Shown: in pieces, positions 30,523 to 40,473 of the stretch
How the letters are laid out: each line of letters begins with the position of its first letter
Position numbering within the stretch: the stretch's first letter is position 1
Assembly (NCBI GenBank): GCA_024404915.1
Contig: JAKSPJ010000003.1
Coordinates: 1-64,000, forward strand
Origin: Oscillospiraceae bacterium
GTDB taxonomy: Bacteria > Bacillota > Clostridia > Oscillospirales > Ruminococcaceae
DNA: 64,000 nt
Direction of reading: 5' to 3'
Position numbers and translations under genes: made by a program
The notes under the pieces: model-generated
The model's database searches: none
Seen by the model: the letters and a program-made list of their open reading frames with translations, nothing else
What the model was told of the DNA's origin: nothing

Positions 30523-32178
30523 ATGTCGAAAGAAAACATTGTTGACGGTGTGCAGAATGCACCGCACCGCAGTTTGTTTCATGCGCTTGGACTGACAAGC
30601 GAGGAGCAGTCCAGACCGTTGATCGGTATTGTCAGCTCCTATAACGAAATTGTTCCCGGCCACATGAATCTCGACAAGATTACGGAAGCTGTAAAATTGG
30701 GTGTCGCCATGGCTGGCGGCACACCAATTGTATTCCCGGCAATTGCAGTCTGCGACGGTATTGCTATGGGACATACAGGCATGAAATATTCTCTTGTCAC
30801 CCGTGACCTGATTGCAGACTCTACGGAAGCAATGGCACTTGCACATGGCTTTGACGGCCTTGTCATGATTCCGAACTGCGATAAAAACGTGCCAGGTCTG
30901 CTGATGGCTGCTGCGAGAGTCAATATTCCGACTGTTTTTGTCAGCGGTGGTCCGATGCTGGCTGGAAGAGTGGATGGTCAGAAGACCAGCCTTTCCAGTA
31001 TGTTCGAGGCAGTAGGTGCTTATAACGCCGGAAAAATGTCGGATGAAAAAATCTATGAGTATGAGTGCAATACATGTCCGACCTGCGGTTCCTGTTCCGG
31101 TATGTATACCGCTAATTCCATGAACTGTCTGACAGAAGCGCTGGGCATGGGTCTGAAGGGCAACGGCACCATTCCGGCTGTTTATTCTGCAAGAATCGAG
31201 CTGGCAAAGCATGCCGGCATGGCAGTGATGGAAATGGTGCGCAAGCAGATTTGCCCCCGGGACATCATGACGGAAAAGGCTCTGATGAATGCTCTGACTG
31301 TGGATATGGCCCTTGGCTGTTCCACCAACAGCATGCTGCATCTGCCTGCAATTGCAAAGGAATGCGGTGTGGCATTGAATCTGGATATTGCCAATGAAAT
31401 CAGTGCAAAGACACCGAATCTGTGTCATCTGGCACCTGCCGGCAGAACCTATATGGAAGATCTGAATGCAGCCGGCGGTGTATATGCCGTAATGAACGAA
31501 CTGACAAAGAAAAATCTGCTCCATACGGATTGCATGACTGTAACCGGAAAGACCATCGGTGAAAACATTGCAGACTGCAAAAATATGAATCCCGATGTCA
31601 TTCGTCCGATTGATCAGCCCTATAGCGAAACCGGCGGAATTGCTGTGCTGAAGGGTAATCTCGCACCGGAGGGCAGTGTCGTGAAGCGTTCAGCCGTTCT
31701 GCCTGAAATGCTGGTTCATGAAGGTCCGGCCAAGGTATTCGACTGCGAAGAGGATGCACAGGCAGCAATCAATGCAGGCAGGATCGTGGCTGGTGATGTG
31801 GTTGTCATTCGCTATGAAGGCCCGAAGGGCGGCCCCGGCATGCGTGAAATGCTGAACCCGACTTCTGCAATTATGGGCATGGGACTAGGCAGCAGTGTTG
31901 CTCTGATTACGGATGGCCGTTTCAGCGGTGCAACCCGTGGTGCATGCATTGGCCATGTCACACCGGAAGCAGCTTCCGGCGGCGTAATTGGTGTTGTAGA
32001 GGACGGCGACATCATCAGCATCAATATTCCTGAAAATACCATTGAGCTGAAAGTGGATGAGGCTGTTCTTGCGGAACGCATGAAGAATTTCACCCCGAAA
32101 ACAAAGGAGCTGTCCGGCTATCTTCGCCGTTATGCAGCAATGGTTTCCGGCGGTGCATATGGTGCGGTATTGAACTGA
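30523..32178 (+). CDS. ilvD: Dihydroxy-acid dehydratase
   Basis: 551 aa, full length. Fe-S ligand regions [17 protein letters not shown] and [22 protein letters not shown], the Mg/carbamylated-Lys region, and [20 protein letters not shown] and [24 protein letters not shown] at the C-terminus. It dehydrates dihydroxyacids to 2-ketoacids for Val, Leu and Ile. CGGAGGAG precedes the ATG. It is separated by one nt from the DUF815 gene. Confidence 0.97.
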   Translation: MSKENIVDGVQNAPHRSLFHALGLTSEEQSRPLIGIVSSYNEIVPGHMNLDKITEAVKLGVAMAGGTPIVFPAIAVCDGIAMGHTGMKYSLVTRDLIADSTEAMALAHGFDGLVMIPNCDKNVPGLLMAAARVNIPTVFVSGGPMLAGRVDGQKTSLSSMFEAVGAYNAGKMSDEKIYEYECNTCPTCGSCSGMYTANSMNCLTEALGMGLKGNGTIPAVYSARIELAKHAGMAVMEMVRKQICPRDIMTEKALMNALTVDMALGCSTNSMLHLPAIAKECGVALNLDIANEISAKTPNLCHLAPAGRTYMEDLNAAGGVYAVMNELTKKNLLHTDCMTVTGKTIGENIADCKNMNPDVIRPIDQPYSETGGIAVLKGNLAPEGSVVKRSAVLPEMLVHEGPAKVFDCEEDAQAAINAGRIVAGDVVVIRYEGPKGGPGMREMLNPTSAIMGMGLGSSVALITDGRFSGATRGACIGHVTPEAASGGVIGVVEDGDIISINIPENTIELKVDEAVLAERMKNFTPKTKELSGYLRRYAAMVSGGAYGAVLN

Positions 32179-32179
32179 T

Positions 32180-33346
32180 ATGGAGAAGCTGAAACATAAA
32201 CTTGAAACGCTTTGCATCTTCCGGGATATGCTGCAGGATACAGTCGTATCCGCACTGGTTGCATTTTTGCAGGAGCCGTCGGCATCCGCTTACGCAGAAT
32301 TTGTATCCCGCCTGTATCTGAAAAATGGCGGAAATCTCGGCAGGTACATTCTGGAATTGTGCGAAGGCAGCGAAAATGTATATGTGAAAATGCAAAGCAG
32401 ACACGCAGAAATTCCTCTGTATCTGCAGGAAACTTTTTTGGCGGAGCTGGACACATTGCAGACTGTGGCTGAAATTACGCCTGAGAAGCTGCGCAGTATG
32501 ATGGATTATGAGGGTACACTGCCGTTGTTTTCCTCTGAGCATATTGCTGTAAAAGAACAATACTGGAACCGTGTGCAGAATATCGGACAATGCGGCTATG
32601 GCATCTACGCAAAGCATGTAATGTTTTCTGTGAATGAAAACAATGAGATTGTACCGGTAATGCACCCGGATGCAACGGTATTTTCACAGCTTGCAGATTA
32701 TCATCGTGAGCGGAATATCCTGATGGATAATACGATTGCACTTCTGGCAGGCAAGCCTGCGGCAAATGTTTTGCTGACTGGTGATGCCGGCACAGGAAAA
32801 TCATCTTCCATAAAGGCTGTGGTAAATTCCTGTGCGGAACAGGGCCTGCGCCTGGTGGAAATCCATATGGATCAGCTTCATGCAATTCCAAAGATTATTG
32901 ATCATCTTTCCGATAATCCGCTGAAGTTCATTTTGTTTATCGATGATATTTCTTTTGCGGCTGAGGATTGTGTGCTGAACATGCTGAAGGCAGTATTAGA
33001 AGGTTCTGTGACATCCAGACCGGATAATATTGTGATTTATGCAACAAGCAACCGCAGACATATTGTGAAGGAAAAATTCTCTGACAGAGAAGGCGATGAT
33101 GTGCACCGCAATGATTCTATGCAGGAACTGTTCTCTCTTTCGGAGCGGTTCGGCATTCACATTCACTTCTCGAAGCCGGATAAAAAGACATTCCTTCATA
33201 TTGTCAACTATCTGGCAGAGCAGAATCAGATTACTTTGCCGCAGGATGAACTGGAGTCTATGGCAGAACGCTATGCTCTGGAACGAGGCGGACGCTCGGC
33301 ACGGCTTGCCAGACAATTTATCAATCATCTGCAGTCAAAAATATAA
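32180..33346 (+). CDS. DUF815-family AAA ATPase
   Basis: 388 aa. The C-terminal two thirds is an AAA-type P-loop domain of the DUF815 family: Walker A LLTGDAGTGKSSS, Walker B FILFIDDISF, sensor 1 IYATSNRRHIVKE, and the family feature SDREGDDVHRNDSMQE with LSERFGIHIHFSKPDK. The N-terminal ~190 residues are alpha-helical and family-specific. DUF815 proteins have no settled role. The start codon is one nt past the ilvD stop, so it is translated from the branched-chain operon mRNA, a context that may be accidental. A strong terminator follows. Confidence 0.88.
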   Translation: MEKLKHKLETLCIFRDMLQDTVVSALVAFLQEPSASAYAEFVSRLYLKNGGNLGRYILELCEGSENVYVKMQSRHAEIPLYLQETFLAELDTLQTVAEITPEKLRSMMDYEGTLPLFSSEHIAVKEQYWNRVQNIGQCGYGIYAKHVMFSVNENNEIVPVMHPDATVFSQLADYHRERNILMDNTIALLAGKPAANVLLTGDAGTGKSSSIKAVVNSCAEQGLRLVEIHMDQLHAIPKIIDHLSDNPLKFILFIDDISFAAEDCVLNMLKAVLEGSVTSRPDNIVIYATSNRRHIVKEKFSDREGDDVHRNDSMQELFSLSERFGIHIHFSKPDKKTFLHIVNYLAEQNQITLPQDELESMAERYALERGGRSARLARQFINHLQSKI

Positions 33347-33348
33347 GA

Positions 33349-33388
33349 AAATGGGACATCCTGCGGAAGGATGTCCCATTTGTTTTAT
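33349..33388. terminator. Bidirectional terminator after the ilv-leu operon
   Basis: AAATGGGACATCC / GGATGTCCCATTT, 13-bp stem followed by TGTTTTATTT, between convergent genes. Confidence 0.88.
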
Positions 33389-33389
33389 T

Positions 33390-33992
33390 TCAGCGGTGAT
33401 TCATCTTTGAACATTCAACATATGCTGTCCAAAGCGATGCTTTGTATAATTTGCCCTTTTTCACCTGCCAGCCGTTCTGATGCAGATAATCCACATAGAG
33501 GTCCTTTGTCATCTTTTTGACGGGCTGGTAGGCAATCGTTTTGCGCAGTGTCAGGTCTGCAAGGGTATGGCTGACTTTCAGGTCACTGTGTACAACGGCA
33601 GGGGCAATCAGTATACCATCCTCACGAAGTACACGGTGTATTTCCTGCATGGTGTGTGCGGAAATATCCGGCAGCTGATTCAGAACTACCACAGCATCGA
33701 ATCCTTGGTTTTCAAAAGGCAGACTGATGCCGTTCAGCAGAAAATAGCGGAGATTCCTGGGGACTGGCTGCCGCAGTTCATAGCTGCGGATATCTTTGGA
33801 ATAGTCCACCACAGAGACTGTTTGTGCATATTCTGCTGTCTGACGGGATAAGACATCATCTCCGTGTTCAATTACCAGAATATGCTTTTGTGTGACAGAC
33901 TGAAAAATCATGCTGCATATTTCTTCATACAGATGTTTGTGTTTCCGCAGAAAAAACAGATTCAGCTGATTATTTGTATCCTTTTTGTTCAT
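33390..33992 (-). CDS. Class I SAM-dependent methyltransferase
   Basis: 200 aa. Methyltransferase type 11 layout: HILVIEHGDDVLSRQTAEYAQTVSVVDYSKDI (SAM motif I, with a degenerate GxGxG), FENQGFDAVVVLNQLPDI (motif II), and EIHRVLREDGILIAPAVVH (motif III). The C-terminal WQVKKGKLYKASLWTAYVECSK completes the sheet. The substrate is unknown. It stands alone with a consensus-like promoter at 34056-34084. Confidence 0.85.
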   Translation of the reverse strand: MNKKDTNNQLNLFFLRKHKHLYEEICSMIFQSVTQKHILVIEHGDDVLSRQTAEYAQTVSVVDYSKDIRSYELRQPVPRNLRYFLLNGISLPFENQGFDAVVVLNQLPDISAHTMQEIHRVLREDGILIAPAVVHSDLKVSHTLADLTLRKTIAYQPVKKMTKDLYVDYLHQNGWQVKKGKLYKASLWTAYVECSKMNHR

Positions 33993-34055
33993 GACAGAGT
34001 ATTCCTTTTCAAAATGTAATCAGGGTAAGGGCTTGTTTTCCTGAAGGATGTTTTG

Positions 34056-34084
34056 ATTATATCACGGGATAGTGTTTTCGTCAA
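34056..34084 (-). promoter_or_regulatory. Promoter of the methyltransferase gene
   Basis: On the minus strand, TTGACG (34079-34084), 17-bp spacer, TATAAT (34056-34061). Confidence 0.75.
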
Positions 34085-34215
34085 TATCTATTTGAATTTG
34101 TTTTGAAAACAAGGCAAAAATTATAAAAAAAGAGGCGCAAATTTTGGATGGAATCGTAATTATGCACAATTTATGACGCTTAAATTGACTTTACCGCCAA
34201 ATATTGCAAAAAGAC

Positions 34216-34244
34216 TTGAAAAAAGTATGGATTTATGGTAAAAT
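34216..34244 (+). promoter_or_regulatory. Promoter of the glycogen operon
   Basis: TTGAAA (34216-34221), 17-bp spacer, TAAAAT (34239-34244), ~190 nt before the glgB start. Confidence 0.65.
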
Positions 34245-34436
34245 GTATATACGCTATATTAGGGTATCTGTTGTTTTTGCACAATATGCACGATATCTGA
34301 TGTAGATTTTGAACAGATAGAAAGCACAGAACAGTACAGAACACACGAAGGAAACAGGATATACTTTTGTGGATTTCGTGCGATATTGCCTGAGGAATAG
34401 CCAGGACATGTGGATTTATCGATTTAGGAGGAATTT

Positions 34437-36575
34437 ATGCAGGTGAAACAGAACTCAAATTCATTTCCGCTTCATTTGTTTTATGAAGGAAAAAACTACG
34501 ATGCACAGCGGTTGTTTGGCGCACATACAGAAGAGCGTGACGGCGTAAAGAAAACAGTATTCCGTGTATGGGCACCTCACGCAGAAAAAGTGTCTGTTGT
34601 CGGCGATTTTAACCAGTGGGACGAATCTGTCAATCCGATGGAATTGGTTGCTGACGGTGTCTGGGAGACTGCCGTTGACCAGCTTCCGATGTACACCATC
34701 TACAAATACAGCATTCTGACACAGTCCGGAGAAACCAAGCTGAAGAACGACCCCTATGGTACCCATTTTGAAACCGCACCTCAGAATGCGACAAAGCTGT
34801 ATGAATCCAGCTATCAGTGGAATGATTCTGAATGGGCAAAACAGAAGGCAAAGACCAATGTCTATAAATCGCCTATGAATGTCTATGAAGTGCATATGGC
34901 CTCATGGCGTACTTATGCGGACGGAAGTCCCTTGAATTATGTGGAGTTTGCAAAGCAGATGATTCCTTACATGAAGGAGCTTTCCTATACTCACATCGAG
35001 CTGATGCCGATGACGGAATATCCTTTTGATGGTTCATGGGGATACCAGGTTACCGGTTATTTTGCACCGACTTCCCGTTTCGGAACACCGGATGATTTCC
35101 GCCAGATGGTTGATATGTTCCATCAGGCAGGGCTGGGCGTGATTCTGGACTGGGTGCCGGCACATTTCCCGAAGGATGAGCAGGGCTTGTATGAATTTGA
35201 CGGCACATGCCTGTATGAATATACTGACCCGCTGAAGCGGGAACATAAGGGATGGGGCACTCGGGTATTTGACTACGGCAGACCGGAGGTATGTGCATTT
35301 CTGATTTCCTCAGCATGCTATTGGCTGGATGAATTCCATGTTGACGGCCTGCGTGTTGATGCAGTTGCTTCTATGCTGTATCTGGATTATGACCGCCGTG
35401 ACGGCGAATGGCGCCCGAATATTTACGGCGGAAAAGAAAATCTGGAGGCAGTGGAGTTCTTCAAGCAGCTGAACACAGTGGTATTCGGCAGACATCCGGA
35501 TGTCCTGATGATTGCAGAAGAATCCACCGCATGGCCCATGATTACAAAGCCTACTGATATCGGCGGCCTTGGCTTTAATTTCAAGTGGAACATGGGTTGG
35601 ATGAATGATATGCTCACCTATATGAAGATGGATCCGCTGTATCGTGCATTTAACCACGATAAGCTGACATTCTCTTTCTTCTATTGCTTCTCTGAAAACT
35701 ATGTGCTCCCCATTTCACACGATGAAATTGTCCACGGCAAGTGTTCTATGCTGAATAAAATGCCGGGGCTGGAAGGAGATAAATTTGCATCTTATCGTGC
35801 CTTCCTGAGTTATATGTTTGCACATCCGGGCAAAAAGCTGCTCTTTATGGGCCAGGAATTTGCCCAGAGAAGAGAATGGAATTACAAGGAAGAACTGGAA
35901 TGGTTCGTTCTGGATACGCCGGAGCACAAACAGGTGCATGAATTCGCCAAGACACTGAATAAATTGTATCTGGATACCCCTGCGTTCTGGGAAAATGATG
36001 ATTCATGGAAGGGCTTCAGTTGGATTTCCAATGACGATTATCGGCAGAGTGTTATTGCGTTCCGCCGTATTGATGACAGCGGAAATGAGATTATTGCAGT
36101 CTGCAATTTCGTTCCGGTGGCCAGAGAGCATTATAAGATTGGTGTCCCCTATGAAGGTACCTACAGTTTGGTTCTGGACTCTGACGCCAAGGAATTCGGC
36201 GGCAGCGGTATGGCACTGAAACAGGTGAAGTCAGAGGAATTCGGTATGCACGGATTGGAACAGTCTGTGGAATTGACTTTGCCGCCTCTGTCTGTACAGT
36301 ACTATAAGCTGACACCGAAGAAAACCCGTGCAAAGAAAACAGTTGAATCCAAAGAGGAAAAGCCGAAGAAAACCCGTAAGGCGGCAGATGCAGCTCCGGC
36401 AGAAGCTGTAACAGCGGAGAAACCCAAGAGAACCCGCAAGCCGAAGGCGGAAACGACTGCAGCCAAGGAAGCATCGAAAAAGACACGCAAGAAGACTACA
36501 GAAACTGTTGAAGCAGCGGTAAAAGAAAAGAAAACAAGAACACGGAAGACATCTTCCGGGAAAGACAAAGCATAA
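34437..36575 (+). CDS. glgB: 1,4-alpha-glucan branching enzyme with Lys/Arg-rich C-terminal tail
   Basis: 712 aa. CBM48 domain at ~20-110 (DGVKKTVFRVWAPHAEKVSVVGDFNQW), then a GH13 barrel with VDGLRVDAVASMLY (nucleophile Asp308), MIAEESTAWP (acid Glu361/362) and LPISHDEIVHGK, then a C-terminal beta domain to ~625. It makes alpha-1,6 branches in glycogen. Residues 628-712 are an unusual low-complexity tail with five KKTR/KRTR cores (e.g. KPKKTRKAADAAPAE, KKTRTRK) like histone-H1 or HU-type tails; it is not part of the normal enzyme. AGGAGG precedes the ATG. First gene of glgBCDA. Confidence 0.95.
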   Translation: MQVKQNSNSFPLHLFYEGKNYDAQRLFGAHTEERDGVKKTVFRVWAPHAEKVSVVGDFNQWDESVNPMELVADGVWETAVDQLPMYTIYKYSILTQSGETKLKNDPYGTHFETAPQNATKLYESSYQWNDSEWAKQKAKTNVYKSPMNVYEVHMASWRTYADGSPLNYVEFAKQMIPYMKELSYTHIELMPMTEYPFDGSWGYQVTGYFAPTSRFGTPDDFRQMVDMFHQAGLGVILDWVPAHFPKDEQGLYEFDGTCLYEYTDPLKREHKGWGTRVFDYGRPEVCAFLISSACYWLDEFHVDGLRVDAVASMLYLDYDRRDGEWRPNIYGGKENLEAVEFFKQLNTVVFGRHPDVLMIAEESTAWPMITKPTDIGGLGFNFKWNMGWMNDMLTYMKMDPLYRAFNHDKLTFSFFYCFSENYVLPISHDEIVHGKCSMLNKMPGLEGDKFASYRAFLSYMFAHPGKKLLFMGQEFAQRREWNYKEELEWFVLDTPEHKQVHEFAKTLNKLYLDTPAFWENDDSWKGFSWISNDDYRQSVIAFRRIDDSGNEIIAVCNFVPVAREHYKIGVPYEGTYSLVLDSDAKEFGGSGMALKQVKSEEFGMHGLEQSVELTLPPLSVQYYKLTPKKTRAKKTVESKEEKPKKTRKAADAAPAEAVTAEKPKRTRKPKAETTAAKEASKKTRKKTTETVEAAVKEKKTRTRKTSSGKDKA

Positions 36576-36596
36576 AATGAAGGAGGTATCTGCAAA

Positions 36597-37805
36597 ATGA
36601 ATACAAAAAAAGAAGTTGTTGCAATGCTGCTGGCAGGCGGTCAGGGCAGCAGATTGTATGCATTGACTCATGATATGGCAAAGCCTGCAGTTCCGTTCGG
36701 CGGAAAATACAGACTGATTGATTTCCCGCTTTCCAACTGTACCAATTCCGGTATTGATACTGTCGGTGTGCTGACACAATATCAGCCTCTGGTGCTCAAT
36801 GACTATATCGGAAACGGTGAGCCCTGGGACCTGGACCGCATGAACGGTGGTGTTCATGTGCTTCCGCCTTATGAGAGCAATTCCGGTGCATCCTGGTATG
36901 AGGGTACTGCCAATGCCATTTACCAGAATATCAGCTTTATCGAGCGGTATGATCCGGAATATGTGGTTGTGCTGGGCGGTGACCACATTTACAAGATGGA
37001 CTACTCCAAAATGGTGGATTACCATAAGCAGCAGAACGCAGATCTGACCATCGCTGTATTGGATGTTCCCCGTTCCGAGGCAACAAGAATGGGCATCATG
37101 ATCTGTGATGATGAAATGCGTGTAACCGATTTTGTGGAAAAACCCGCAGAGCCGAAATCCACGCTGGCTTCCATGGGTATCTATGTATTCACATGGGAAA
37201 AGCTGAAAAAATATCTGATTGAAAATGAGAATGCCAATACAGGTTCCAAGGACTTTGGCAAGGATATTATTCCTGCAATGCTCCGTGACGGTGAGAGACT
37301 GTATGCATATACATTTGAAGGCTACTGGAAGGACGTTGGCACACTGGGTTCTCTGTGGGATGCCAATATGGATTTGCTGGCTCCCTCTGAGCAGCTGAAT
37401 CTTTATGACAAATCCTGGCGCATTTATTCCCGCCACAGCAATTTCCCGCCCCAGTATATCGGAACCAAAGCAGAGATTCAGAATTCCATGATTACTGAGG
37501 GTTCCGTTGTGGATGGAAAGGTTGATTTCTCCGTTATTTTTGGCGGCGTTACAATCGAAGAAGGCGCAACTGTTCAGTACAGCGTGGTGATGCCTGGTAC
37601 GGTCATCAAAGCAGGCGCAGTCGTGGAATATGCCATTGTTGGCGAAAACTGCGTTATTGAGAAAAATGCACATATCGGCCGCAGTCCCGAAGAGTATTCC
37701 GATGCGAATCGAGAAGAATGGGGCATTGCAGTGACTGGACATAATATCACAGTCAGCGAAGGCAAAGAAGTTCCGCCCCAGAAGATTCTTGCAGAGTCCA
37801 TCTGA
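36597..37805 (+). CDS. glgC: Glucose-1-phosphate adenylyltransferase, catalytic subunit
   Basis: 402 aa. N-terminal nucleotidyltransferase with [50 protein letters not shown] and the Lys in [10 protein letters not shown]; the C-terminal left-handed beta-helix ([23 protein letters not shown]) follows. It forms ADP-glucose from ATP and glucose-1-phosphate. AAGGAGG precedes the ATG; 21 nt after glgB. Confidence 0.97.
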   Translation: MNTKKEVVAMLLAGGQGSRLYALTHDMAKPAVPFGGKYRLIDFPLSNCTNSGIDTVGVLTQYQPLVLNDYIGNGEPWDLDRMNGGVHVLPPYESNSGASWYEGTANAIYQNISFIERYDPEYVVVLGGDHIYKMDYSKMVDYHKQQNADLTIAVLDVPRSEATRMGIMICDDEMRVTDFVEKPAEPKSTLASMGIYVFTWEKLKKYLIENENANTGSKDFGKDIIPAMLRDGERLYAYTFEGYWKDVGTLGSLWDANMDLLAPSEQLNLYDKSWRIYSRHSNFPPQYIGTKAEIQNSMITEGSVVDGKVDFSVIFGGVTIEEGATVQYSVVMPGTVIKAGAVVEYAIVGENCVIEKNAHIGRSPEEYSDANREEWGIAVTGHNITVSEGKEVPPQKILAESI

Positions 37806-37831
37806 CACGGAAGAAATACGGAGGTTTATTC

Positions 37832-38956
37832 ATGGGAACTACACAGAATATTCTTGGATTGGTTTTTGCCAGTGTCCACGAAGAATCACTTGTTGAACTT
37901 ACAAAGAACCGCACCCTTGGCGCTGTACCGTTTGGCGGCCGTTATCGTCTGATTGATTTCCCGATTTCTAACTATGTGAATTCAGGCATTTCTCAGGTGG
38001 GTGTATTGACAAATCACAATTACGGATCTCTGCTGGATCACATCGGTTCCGGCAGAGAGTGGGATCTGGCAAGAAAGAAGGGTGGCCTGCATCTGCTGCC
38101 GCCTTACAGCAGCTCTGTGGTATCACAGCTGCGGGGCAAACTGGACGCACTTGCCAATATTCGTTCCTTTGTGGAGCATGCCGCAGCAGATTATGTGGTA
38201 TTGAGCGACTGCGATGTTGTGACAAATATTGATTTCCGTCAGGTAGTCAAGGAACACATTGCATCCGGCGCAGATATTACTGCTGTTTATGCCAAGAATG
38301 ATTATGACGAGGCAACATCCAAGAGTGCAGTAATATACGATATTGATGATGCCGGTTTTGTCACGGATGTGATGATTAATCCGCCTATGAAGGGCAAGTG
38401 CAACCAGGGACTCAATATGTATGTTATGGGCAAGGAATTCCTGCTCAACGTTGTTAAGAAATGCATCAGCCGCAACCGCTTCAGCCTGCGGAAGGATGTG
38501 CTGCAGGATACCGCAGCAAACTATAAGATTAAGGGTTATGAGCACAAAACATTCTTTGTGAAGATTGAATCCACTGCTTCTTATTTTGCAGCAAATCTGG
38601 CATTGCTGGATACTGAAAAGAGAAATGCGCTGTTCCAGCCGAACGCACCGATTCTGACAAAGACCAAGGATAATGCACCGGTGCATTTTGGCCTGGAGTC
38701 TGAAATCAAGAATTCTCTCATCGCAGACGGCTGTATCATTGAGGGCAAGGTGGAGAACTGCGTTTTGTTCCGGGGCGTAAAAATCGGAAAGGGTTCTGTT
38801 GTGCGTGACAGTATTATTACCCAGTCCGGTGTCATCGGAGAACGCTGCTCTCTGCGCAATGTCATCACAGACAAGAACGTGGCGATTGCGGATGAACGTG
38901 TACTGACCGGTTCCGCAGGATTCCCGGCGTATTTCGTGAAGGGTGCAGAGATTTGA
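37832..38956 (+). CDS. glgD: GlgD, regulatory subunit of ADP-glucose pyrophosphorylase
   Basis: 374 aa GlgC paralogue. It keeps the fold (AVPFGGRYRLIDFPISNYVNSG, SCDVVTNIDF, C-terminal beta-helix) but lacks the GGQGSRL nucleotide loop of GlgC, beginning GLVFASVHEESLVELTKNR instead. In Firmicutes GlgD is not catalytic alone and activates GlgC. A CGGAGG site precedes the ATG. Confidence 0.95.
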   Translation: MGTTQNILGLVFASVHEESLVELTKNRTLGAVPFGGRYRLIDFPISNYVNSGISQVGVLTNHNYGSLLDHIGSGREWDLARKKGGLHLLPPYSSSVVSQLRGKLDALANIRSFVEHAAADYVVLSDCDVVTNIDFRQVVKEHIASGADITAVYAKNDYDEATSKSAVIYDIDDAGFVTDVMINPPMKGKCNQGLNMYVMGKEFLLNVVKKCISRNRFSLRKDVLQDTAANYKIKGYEHKTFFVKIESTASYFAANLALLDTEKRNALFQPNAPILTKTKDNAPVHFGLESEIKNSLIADGCIIEGKVENCVLFRGVKIGKGSVVRDSIITQSGVIGERCSLRNVITDKNVAIADERVLTGSAGFPAYFVKGAEI

Positions 38957-38994
38957 TTACTGAGCAGTAATCATTGCATAATCAGGAGGACAAT

Positions 38995-40428
38995 ATGAAT
39001 ATTTTATATGCAGCAAGTGAAGCAAGACCATATGTCGCATCCGGCGGTCTCGCTGATGTTGCAGGCGCATTGCCGCTTGCCCTGAATGCCAAGGGCCACG
39101 ATTGCCGTGTGGTAATTCCGTTGTATCAGGCAATCAGTGAAGAAATGCGTCAGACCATGACTTTTATTACATCCATTACGGTAGATGTAGCATGGCGCAA
39201 GCAATACTGCGGTATCTTTTCTGCAGAACATCAGGGTGTGACCTATTACTTTATTGATAATGAATACTATTTCAAGCGTGACGGCATCTACGGTTTTTAC
39301 GATGACTGTGAACGATTCGTATTCTTCAGCCGTGCTATTCTTGAAATGCTGCGTGTGATTGACTGGAAGCCTACCGTTATTAACTGTAACGACTGGCAGA
39401 CCGCATTGACACCGGTTTATTATCAGATTTTCTACAAGTATCAGGAAGGCTACGATAATATCCGTACCGTATTTACGATTCACAACATCGCATATCAGGG
39501 AAAATACGGCAAGGAAGTTCTGAATGAATTGATGGGAATTCCCATGTATCATGCAAACCTGCTGGAGTATGACGGCAATGTGAACATGATGAAGGGTGCC
39601 ATTGAAACAGCAGACAAGATTACCACAGTGTCTCCGAGCTATGCCTGGGAGATTCTGGATCCCTGGTATTCCCACGGCCTTGACCGTGCGCTGATGCCGA
39701 AGCAGTATAAGCTGACCGGATTTCTGAACGGCATTGATGTGGAGGCTTATAATCCGGAAACAGATCCGGCACTGGAAGATCCATACAAGCATTACAGCAT
39801 AAAGAAAATGGACGGCAAGCTGGCCTGCAAACGTGCATTGCAGGAAGAACTCGGACTGCCGCAGGATGATCAGCCGCTGATTGGTATCTGCACAAGATTT
39901 GTGGCGCATAAGGGTCTGGACCTGATTCGTTATGTGTTTGAAGAAATGATTCGTGAAGGATTCCATTTTGCAATTCTTGGCAGCGGCGAAAGAATCTATG
40001 AGGACTTTTTCAAGGAAATGGCATGGCGCTATCCGCAGGCGGTCAGCGTGACCATCGGCTTCTTCCCGAAGCTTTCCCATAAGATTTATGCAGGCTGTGA
40101 TATGTTCCTGATGCCTTCCCAGAGTGAGCCGTGTGGTTTGGCACAGATGTATTCCATGCGGTACGGTACAATGCCGATTGTACGTGAGACAGGCGGTCTG
40201 CGTGATTCTGTTATTGATGCCGGAAACGAAAATGGTACAGGCTTTACCTTCAAAACATACAATGCACATGATATGTTGGGTGCAGCACTGCGTGCCAAGG
40301 GCGCTTATGAAAATAAGCCTTTCTGGGAAAAGATTCAGAAGCAGGCAATGTCTGCTGACTGCAGTTGGGCAAAATCTGCTGAATTGTATCTTGGCCTTTA
40401 CAAAGAACTGGAAGGCTGGAATACCTGA
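38995..40428 (+). CDS. glgA: Glycogen synthase (GT5)
   Basis: 477 aa. N-terminal SEARPYVASGGLADVAGALPLAL is the ADP-glucose loop; the Lys of the canonical KTGGL is Ala15 here. NDWQTAL, the GT-B C-terminal half with GICTRFVAHKGLDL, and LMPSQSEPCGLAQMYSMRYGTMPIVRETGGL (conserved E-x7-E region) complete it. It adds ADP-glucose to the alpha-1,4 chain. The ATG at 38995 follows AGGAGG with 7-nt spacing. Last gene of the operon before a strong terminator. Confidence 0.97.
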   Translation: MNILYAASEARPYVASGGLADVAGALPLALNAKGHDCRVVIPLYQAISEEMRQTMTFITSITVDVAWRKQYCGIFSAEHQGVTYYFIDNEYYFKRDGIYGFYDDCERFVFFSRAILEMLRVIDWKPTVINCNDWQTALTPVYYQIFYKYQEGYDNIRTVFTIHNIAYQGKYGKEVLNELMGIPMYHANLLEYDGNVNMMKGAIETADKITTVSPSYAWEILDPWYSHGLDRALMPKQYKLTGFLNGIDVEAYNPETDPALEDPYKHYSIKKMDGKLACKRALQEELGLPQDDQPLIGICTRFVAHKGLDLIRYVFEEMIREGFHFAILGSGERIYEDFFKEMAWRYPQAVSVTIGFFPKLSHKIYAGCDMFLMPSQSEPCGLAQMYSMRYGTMPIVRETGGLRDSVIDAGNENGTGFTFKTYNAHDMLGAALRAKGAYENKPFWEKIQKQAMSADCSWAKSAELYLGLYKELEGWNT

Positions 40429-40432
40429 TAAT

Positions 40433-40462
40433 AAAAAGCACCGAGAAATCGGTGCTTTTTTG
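40433..40462. terminator. Bidirectional terminator after glgA
   Basis: AAAAGCACCGA / TCGGTGCTTTT stem, GAAA loop, A and T runs on either side, between convergent genes. Confidence 0.92.
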
Positions 40463-40473
40463 TTTTTATATAC

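Larger units (their letters stand above)
33993..34436. other. 444-bp divergent intergenic region with promoters and a long glgB leader
   Basis: It contains the minus-strand promoter (34056-34084), the glg promoter (34216-34244) and a ~190-nt untranslated glgB leader. The leader includes possible pairing CACGAA/TTCGTG at about 34344-34381. I recognise no known riboswitch class in it. Confidence 0.55.

Noticed and set aside
39004..40269. Long (421-codon) minus-strand frame opposite glgA, and similar ones opposite glgC, ilvC and ychF
   Set aside because: All are antisense to well-recognised genes, lack a ribosome-binding site and show no family motif.
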